From NCBI GenBank assembly GCA_028696435.1, contig JAQVHC010000067.1, forward strand, positions 1 to 6,979: a stretch of 6,979 nucleotides of DNA, in the 5' to 3' direction. The notes beneath the pieces were generated by a model. The model ran no database searches, had not been told where the DNA came from, and worked only from the letters and a program-made list of their open reading frames with translations. Positions 1 through 4,089 of this stretch are shown here, piece after piece; position 1 is the stretch's first letter; each line of letters starts with the position of its first letter. The stretch comes from Actinomycetota bacterium (GTDB lineage Bacteria; Actinomycetota; Humimicrobiia; Humimicrobiales; Humimicrobiaceae). The position numbers were made by a program, and so were the translations under genes.

Positions 1-116
1 AAAAATATGTATTCGTTTTCTCCATCAATTTCAAGCAGATTATCAAGGATATTCCTTGTATAAACAGATACGCCACCTAATTCATTTAAATGTCTCAGCA
101 TCACACCTATCTTCAT
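1..116 (-). CDS. GT4-like glycosyltransferase, N-terminal fragment (cut by left edge)
   Basis: The first 38 codons of a minus-strand gene that continues beyond the left edge. The protein begins MKIGVMLRHLNELGGVSVYT and goes on with a helix-like RNILDNLLEI stretch. A short beta strand, then a Gly-Gly loop followed by (V/I)xxYTRN and a hydrophobic helix, is typical of the N-terminal Rossmann domain of GT-B glycosyltransferases of family GT4, where the glycine loop lies at the acceptor/donor cleft. The ATG at 114-116 is preceded by AGAGGGG (127-133), about 10 bases away, which is a good ribosome binding site. In the family, the enzyme would transfer a sugar from a nucleotide-sugar to a glycan or lipid acceptor in the cytoplasm. 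The substrate cannot be told because the donor-binding C-terminal domain is outside the window. It lies downstream of the DHH-CBS-nucleotidyltransferase gene on the same strand, but the 158-bp gap suggests separate expression. Confidence 0.75.
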   Translation of the reverse strand, partial: MKIGVMLRHLNELGGVSVYTRNILDNLLEIDGENEYIF

Positions 117-274
117 ATAATTTTATCCCCTCTGTATTCCCCAGCACACCTATTTAATTCTACTAGAAAAGTACTGCAAAAAATTATATATTTTATATTT
201 TAAATATAAAATGTCCTGAAAATTTAAATTTTAAAAATTAAAAAAATTATACTACCAACTATTCTGGTTTAAAA
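117..274. other. AT-rich intergenic gap with possible promoter for the glycosyltransferase gene
   Basis: This 158-bp gap separates two minus-strand genes. Read on the minus strand it has two perfect TATAAT hexamers, at 246-251 and 183-188. The sequences 16-18 bases upstream of each are only poor -35 matches (such as TTTTAA and TTTATA), so neither promoter is firm. No GC-rich hairpin followed by a T-run is visible after the stop of the upstream gene. There is only a weak 4-bp stem (ACCA at 254-257 with TGGT at 265-268), followed on the minus strand after a few bases by a T-run around 240-247. It could be a very weak terminator. Confidence 0.3.
190..212. repeat. A/T-only inverted repeat upstream of the glycosyltransferase gene
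   Basis: ATTTTATATTT (190-200) and its exact reverse complement AAATATAAAAT (202-212) flank a single central base, giving a perfect 11-bp dyad. It lies about 75 bp upstream of the glycosyltransferase start, just upstream (in minus-strand terms) of a TATAAT at 183-188. It could be a regulator site or a weak AT hairpin. In DNA this AT-rich it could also arise by chance. Confidence 0.35.
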
Positions 275-2845
275 CTAAACTTTAGGGGAGTTCATCAATT
301 CTTTAAGCATCCGGATCTCGTCCTCTCTATCTTTAACCTTTCCATCCAGCTTCATTTCAAAAAGTTTTGCAAGCACTACCCCGAATTTTTCAGATGGTTT
401 GTAGCCCATTTCCTTCAGAGTTTCTCCACTGGTTTCAAGGTGGATATTGCGAAGGTCAGTAAGATATTTTTTAACATTTTTATAGTACGCATCTCCCCAG
501 CTGCAGGCAATCACCTGCAGCTCAGCCGGGATTTTACTTAACAGATTATAGAGTGTTGAATTTTTCCTGATCTCCCTCCTGAGTGCTCTTTTTACTCCAT
601 CCCACTTTCTATACGTTTCAAGAATAACATTCATATCTTTTTTCCTGACTTTCATTTCTGCGCACCACCTGTTTATCTCATTAGATTCCATGCCCTTTAA
701 AAGCAGGATAAATATAAGCCTCCACTTCTTAATCTCATCGCCCTCCATACTGTAGAAATCCTTCAACATGTCATAATAATTTAAAATTTCCTTTAATTCT
801 TCTAGAAATCTGTCATTTATTTTTCTCTTTATACCTATTTTTTTTAAAGCGTCCAGCTCTCCCAGCCTCTTTATTGCTTTAACCGGATTGACTTCGCTAA
901 AGATACTTATAAGCTCATCTCTTATCCTGACACCATTTAACTCTGAAACTATATTCATGTTTATTGTGGTCCTTGCAAGTTCTTCAGTCTGACTATCCAT
1001 TTTAAAGCCCAGCCGGTTTTCAAATCTAACTGCCCTGAAAATTCTTGTCGGGTCCTCAATAAAACTCATTTTATGCAGAACTTTAATTTTTTTATTCTTT
1101 AAATCTTCTCTTCCACCAAAGAAATCCAGGATCTCGCCAAAATTTTTTTTATTTAAAGAAAGAGCCATTGTATTTATTGTAAAATCTCTTCTTGCAAGAT
1201 CCTGCCTTATATTTCCTGATTCCACTGTTGGAAGTGCAGCAGGACTTTTATAATATTCTACTCTTGCGGTAGCCACATCTATGTGCTGTCCGCTTTCAAG
1301 TATGATAACAGATGTCCCGAATTTCTGGTGGGATTCAAACTTACATTTAAACCTTTTTGAAAGTTCCCTGCCAAATTCTATTCCATCACCCTCAACTACA
1401 ATATCTATATCAAAATTGGGTATTTTTAAGAGTGCATCTCTTACAATTCCACCTACAAGATAGGTATTATATTTAAGGGTATTACCAACATCAGAGATTA
1501 CTTTTAATATATTGCGTACTTCCGGAGTAAAAAAACTCCACAGGTCCTCATAGCTCCGTCCATGCAGGAATCTTAATATATCTTTTCTTGTAACAATCCC
1601 TACAATTTTCTTTTTTTCAACAATTGGTACCCTGCCAATGCCATTTTCTATCATTAAATTCTGAATCTCACTCAGAGGAGTGTTCGGGCCGGCTTTAACA
1701 ATGCCATGAGACCTGAACCCCTTCACCGGTGCATGTGACAGACCATGCCCTATGGCTCTATCTACATCTTTTCTTGTTATTATTCCAGCAATATTATTAT
1801 ATCTATCAACAATTGGTATCCCGGAATGGCCGTATTTTTTTAGCAATTCATCTACTTCGGAAATGCTTACATTTTCATTTACAACTTTTACTGGATAGGA
1901 CATAACATCTCTCGCAAGCACTGGTTCTTTTATATTTTTCTTTAACGAATCAATTATTTTTCTTTCTATTTCTTCAAAATTCATATCAGTTATAATTGCT
2001 GAAGCTGCCTGGGGATGCCCACCCCCTCCGACAGTTTTAAGTACCTCCGAAACATCTACATCCCTATCATCACTCCTACCGACCACATATATTTTTTCTT
2101 TCATTTTAGCCCAGCATATTACAACGCTAACATCTTCAATCTGTGAAAGCTTTCTTGTAAGCACTGATAGTCCCTCTATAAACTTCGGCATTTCCGCACT
2201 GGAGAGTAAAACTTCTGTTTCATTAATCTTAATCTTCCAGCAATTCATTATAAGCTTCTCCAGTAAATCATGCTGATCCCTGGTAAGTGAAAGATTTAAA
2301 AATTTTAATGCCACAAAAAGATTGGCCCCCTTTCCCATAAGAAATGAAGCTACTTCCAGGTCTTTTGAAGTTGTGCCCGGATAGGTAAAAGAACCGGTGT
2401 CCTCGTAAATCCCGAGTATAAATAAGGTAGCATCAAGGGGAGAGATGTTGATTTTTTTGTTTTTTATTTCGTTTACAAGAATTGTTGTGCTTGCTCCTAC
2501 CTCTGCAGAGAAATCATGTGTCGCTCTAATATCTTCAGGTGATTTCTTATGATGGTCATATACTATTATTTCAACACCTTTATTATAGAGTACGTCCTTT
2601 GCCGGTCCCAGTCTCGATGCAAATTTTGTGTCTATTATAATAACTCTTTTAACCTCTGAAAAATCAACTTTTTTAGCATCTATAAGCGGAGGCAGTTCAT
2701 CTTCATAAAGAGTAATAAATTTCCTTACATTCTGATTTATAGACGAGGGCAGTATTATTTGAGCCTGCGGATATAATTTTTTTGCAGCAACCATTCCAGC
2801 AAATGAATCAAAATCTGAACTTAGATGGGTTATAATTACTTCCAT
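275..2845 (-). CDS. DHH-CBS-tRNA nucleotidyltransferase fusion (CCA- or A-adding enzyme / poly(A) polymerase family)
   Basis: An 856-residue cytoplasmic protein with three modules in order. (a) A DHH/DHHA1 phosphoesterase, about 1-303: metal ligands D11 and D13 (DFD), D72 (IIIDTKF), the DHH triad 97-99, D149 (IYEDTGSF), and the DHHA1 GGGGHPQAAS at 273-282, as in NrnA/RecJ-like nucleases. (b) Two CBS domains, about 313-366 and 374-428, a nucleotide-sensing pair; each ends in GI(I/V)TRKD. (c) A class II nucleotidyltransferase, about 440-856: LVGGIVRDAL with catalytic DID at 479-481, a further carboxylate at D523 (HIDVATAR), the RRDFTINTMA block at 552-561 and EDPTRIFRAVRF at 597-608, which corresponds to the base-recognising EDxxR motif. 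All catalytic motifs look intact. The family repairs or completes the tRNA 3' CCA end. Proteins of this architecture are known as the A-adding enzyme in Aquifex and a CCA-adding enzyme in Thermotoga, so the exact nucleotide specificity is open. The start is fixed by an in-frame TAA two codons upstream, although no good ribosome binding site is seen. Confidence 0.93.
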   Translation of the reverse strand: MEVIITHLSSDFDSFAGMVAAKKLYPQAQIILPSSINQNVRKFITLYEDELPPLIDAKKVDFSEVKRVIIIDTKFASRLGPAKDVLYNKGVEIIVYDHHKKSPEDIRATHDFSAEVGASTTILVNEIKNKKINISPLDATLFILGIYEDTGSFTYPGTTSKDLEVASFLMGKGANLFVALKFLNLSLTRDQHDLLEKLIMNCWKIKINETEVLLSSAEMPKFIEGLSVLTRKLSQIEDVSVVICWAKMKEKIYVVGRSDDRDVDVSEVLKTVGGGGHPQAASAIITDMNFEEIERKIIDSLKKNIKEPVLARDVMSYPVKVVNENVSISEVDELLKKYGHSGIPIVDRYNNIAGIITRKDVDRAIGHGLSHAPVKGFRSHGIVKAGPNTPLSEIQNLMIENGIGRVPIVEKKKIVGIVTRKDILRFLHGRSYEDLWSFFTPEVRNILKVISDVGNTLKYNTYLVGGIVRDALLKIPNFDIDIVVEGDGIEFGRELSKRFKCKFESHQKFGTSVIILESGQHIDVATARVEYYKSPAALPTVESGNIRQDLARRDFTINTMALSLNKKNFGEILDFFGGREDLKNKKIKVLHKMSFIEDPTRIFRAVRFENRLGFKMDSQTEELARTTINMNIVSELNGVRIRDELISIFSEVNPVKAIKRLGELDALKKIGIKRKINDRFLEELKEILNYYDMLKDFYSMEGDEIKKWRLIFILLLKGMESNEINRWCAEMKVRKKDMNVILETYRKWDGVKRALRREIRKNSTLYNLLSKIPAELQVIACSWGDAYYKNVKKYLTDLRNIHLETSGETLKEMGYKPSEKFGVVLAKLFEMKLDGKVKDREDEIRMLKELMNSPKV

Positions 2846-3028
2846 TTTTTAATTTTTTCTATGTATCCCTGATATTAAAGCACTACAGGGTTTCATTTTA
2901 ACCCTGCATTATTAATAATAATTAATTCAATAAAAATCTTATAGAGTTTAAATAGTGTAAATAATAATAAATTTGTATTAAATTTGCTGCTATATAAATC
3001 ACTGATTCATTCGCTGACTTAAATTAGA
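2846..3028. other. AT-rich intergenic gap between the nitroreductase and DHH-CBS-NTase genes
   Basis: This 183-bp gap is very AT-rich apart from the hairpin at 2886-2906. I could not find a convincing -35/-10 pair on the minus strand. TTTACA (2956-2961) and TTGAAT (2925-2930) occur on that strand, but neither has a good -10 at the right distance. No terminator with a T-run follows the nitroreductase stop. Upstream of the ATG at 2843-2845 the minus strand is nearly all A and T for about 20 bases. The nearest purine-rich GGGATA lies too far away (about 18-24 bases) to be a normal ribosome binding site. Confidence 0.5.
2886..2906. repeat. 7-bp hairpin/dyad in the leader of the DHH-CBS-NTase gene
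   Basis: CAGGGTT (2886-2892) pairs perfectly with AACCCTG (2900-2906) around a 7-base loop. It is the only GC-containing dyad in this AT-rich gap and ends about 40 bases upstream of the DHH-CBS-NTase start. Neither strand has a clean T-run right after it, so it is not a classical intrinsic terminator. It could act as a leader hairpin, an operator, or a weak terminator for the nitroreductase transcript. Confidence 0.4.
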
Positions 3029-3562
3029 TCAGTCAGTATACCTGTCATAACAGACTATTTCGGAAAGGGATTTCCTGCCCCTTAATCTACCTTCTTCAGC
3101 CGGATACCCGAGTGGAGTTAACGCCACAACTCTTACATTGTCAGGAATATCAAGAACATCTTTTACAAGCTTCTCATTAAATGCACCAATCCAGCAGGTA
3201 CCAAGACCTTTTTCAGTAGCAGCGAGAATCAAATGTTCCATAGCTATGCCAATATCTACAGGAAAACTGTTCATATATCCACCCAGCTTTCCATAGGCTT
3301 TATTTTCCAGGGCACATGCAACAATTAGTACCGGAGCCTGTTTAAGAAAAGTCTGGTTATTACATGCTACAGCAAGATCATCTATTTTTTTTCTGTCCCT
3401 TACTACAATCAATTTCCACGGCTGCAGGTTCTTTGCCGATGGAGCTTTTCTGAAAGCCTCCAGTACGTAATTTAAATCCTCTTCACTTACTTCCTGTGGT
3501 TTATAAGATCTTATGCTTTTTCTTTTTTCAATAATATCCATAAGACTGCTGAATTTTTCCAT
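3029..3562 (-). CDS. Nitroreductase-family FMN flavoprotein
   Basis: A complete 177-residue protein, about the usual length for the small nitroreductases. FMN-binding signatures are visible: EKRKSIRSYKP at 12-22 (phosphate-contacting R14, S16, R18), APSAKNLQPW at 40-49 (S42, N45, Q47), GLGTCWIGAFN at 119-129 and TPLGYPAEEGRLRGRK at 149-164, whose basic residues fit the second phosphate-contact region. The C-terminal KSLSEIVCYDRYTD is the typical family tail. Members act as homodimers in the cytoplasm, with FMN at the dimer interface, and use NAD(P)H to reduce nitro compounds, quinones or flavin-like acceptors. The natural substrate is not predictable from sequence. The ATG start is supported by AGGGAGGG (3570-3577) seven bases upstream. 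A second Met at residue 8 aligns with the start of shorter homologues but has no comparable site. The gene is divergent from the xylanase, across a long gap. Confidence 0.9.
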   Translation of the reverse strand: MEKFSSLMDIIEKRKSIRSYKPQEVSEEDLNYVLEAFRKAPSAKNLQPWKLIVVRDRKKIDDLAVACNNQTFLKQAPVLIVACALENKAYGKLGGYMNSFPVDIGIAMEHLILAATEKGLGTCWIGAFNEKLVKDVLDIPDNVRVVALTPLGYPAEEGRLRGRKSLSEIVCYDRYTD

Positions 3563-3593
3563 TTAATCGCCCTCCCTATTACTCAATAAATAC

Positions 3594-3606
3594 AGCTTTT
3601 AAAGCT
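3594..3606. repeat. AGCTTT/AAAGCT dyad in the nitroreductase leader
   Basis: AGCTTT (3594-3599) and AAAGCT (3601-3606) form a perfect 6-bp inverted repeat around one T. It lies between the proposed nitroreductase -10 element (3626-3631) and its ribosome binding site (3570-3577), where a repressor could block transcription. The operator role is inference; no regulator gene is nearby. Confidence 0.35.
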
Positions 3607-3625
3607 CTATATTCATTAAATATTT

Positions 3626-3654
3626 GTTATATTTGTTAAGTTTATATTTCTTAA
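3626..3654 (-). promoter_or_regulatory. Candidate sigma-70-type promoter for the nitroreductase gene
   Basis: Read on the minus strand, TTAAGA (3649-3654, four of six matches to TTGACA) is separated by exactly 17 bases from TATAAC (3626-3631, five of six matches to TATAAT). Transcription would begin near 3618-3620, giving a leader of roughly 55-60 bases that includes the dyad at 3594-3606. The surrounding DNA is so AT-rich that chance matches are likely. Confidence 0.3.
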
Positions 3655-3719
3655 TTTTACAATCCGGTACTGTTTTAAAATACCCAAATTAAACATCCCT
3701 TATATTAACACTATGATTT

Positions 3720-3750
3720 TATCAAGTAAAACTTTTTACTGCAGGTGATA
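3720..3750. repeat. Interrupted inverted repeat, possible operator, between the nitroreductase and xylanase genes
   Basis: The core AGTAAAA (3725-3731) and TTTTACT (3734-3740) form a perfect 7-bp dyad around CT. It is extended by TATCA (3720-3724) and TGATA (3746-3750), which pair after a 5-base GCAGG bulge, for 12 pairs in total. An AT-rich dyad of this size resembles a dimeric regulator site. It lies about 340 bp upstream of the xylanase start and 160 bp upstream of the nitroreductase start, so the target gene is unclear. Confidence 0.35.
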
Positions 3751-3884
3751 GACACATTACATGAAGTTAATACCAGATAACAAACAAATGTTTTAATATA
3801 TTTCTGATATTCAGGTTACAGATTTTCCTGGATAATAAAAAGACTTTTATATTGTAATCACAAATATAATTATTGATGTTTAAA

Positions 3885-3908
3885 TATGAATATAAATATA
3901 AATATAAA
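3885..3908. repeat. TATAAA tandem hexamer repeat
   Basis: Three perfect TATAAA copies (3891-3908) follow one near-copy, TATGAA (3885-3890). They lie about 180 bp upstream of the xylanase start. A second run of TTTA units lies at 3981-3992. Such runs could be bent or easily melted upstream DNA, could vary in length by slippage, or could simply reflect base composition. Confidence 0.45.
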
Positions 3909-4077
3909 CTACAAACTTATCCTAATAGTAAATTTTACCAGCATAAATTATTATGAACTTTAAGACTGATATATTTATTATTTATTTATTTAAAATCAAA
4001 CTGAATAGCATATAGAATTATGGCTGGATTTATGCAATAATATGCTGAAATCAATAGAAATTATTATCTTTTTATGT

Positions 4078-4082
4078 GAGGA
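4078..4082 (+). promoter_or_regulatory. Ribosome binding site that sets the xylanase start
   Basis: GAGGA lies seven bases before the ATG at 4090-4092. The frame is open further upstream to an ATG at 4042, but that start has only AT-rich sequence before it and would put 16 extra residues in front of a well-formed lipoprotein signal peptide. The site therefore supports a start at 4090. Confidence 0.8.
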
Positions 4083-4089
4083 TATTAAC

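Larger units (their letters stand above)
3563..4089. other. Long AT-rich divergent intergenic region
   Basis: About 527 bp separate the divergent nitroreductase and xylanase starts, far more than two promoters need. I find no coding signal: the short ATG-led frames, such as those starting at 3953 and 4020, have no ribosome binding site and stop quickly. The region holds the features listed separately (candidate nitroreductase promoter, two dyads, A/T tandem repeats). A perfect plus-strand TATAAT lies at 3865-3870, but its spaced upstream hexamer (GACTTT, 17 bases) is poor, so no xylanase promoter can be named with confidence. A TTGTAATCACAA dyad at 3853-3864 directly abuts this hexamer. No structured RNA gene was recognised. 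Confidence 0.5.

Noticed and set aside
1281..1463. Plus-strand 60-residue open frame inside the DHH-CBS-NTase gene
   Set aside because: It is antisense to the conserved nucleotidyltransferase core and has no supporting signal.
2886..2906. Hairpin as an intrinsic terminator for the nitroreductase
   Set aside because: The 7-bp stem is real, but on neither strand is it followed by the T-run an intrinsic terminator needs. It is reported as a dyad only.
3885..3992. A/T tandem repeats as a CRISPR array or replication-origin iterons
   Set aside because: Units are only 4-6 bases of pure A and T, with no unique spacers, no DnaA-box-like elements and no cas or replication gene nearby.
3953..4038. Short ATG-led frames just upstream of the xylanase as a possible leader peptide
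   Set aside because: One encodes a short Ile/Lys/Phe-rich peptide and another only six codons (from 4020). Neither has a ribosome binding site or an attenuator hairpin after it.
4042..4089. Upstream in-frame ATG that would lengthen the xylanase by 16 residues
   Set aside because: There is no ribosome binding site before 4042. The ATG at 4090 has GAGGA seven bases upstream and begins a textbook lipoprotein signal peptide; the extra residues would spoil its basic N-terminus.
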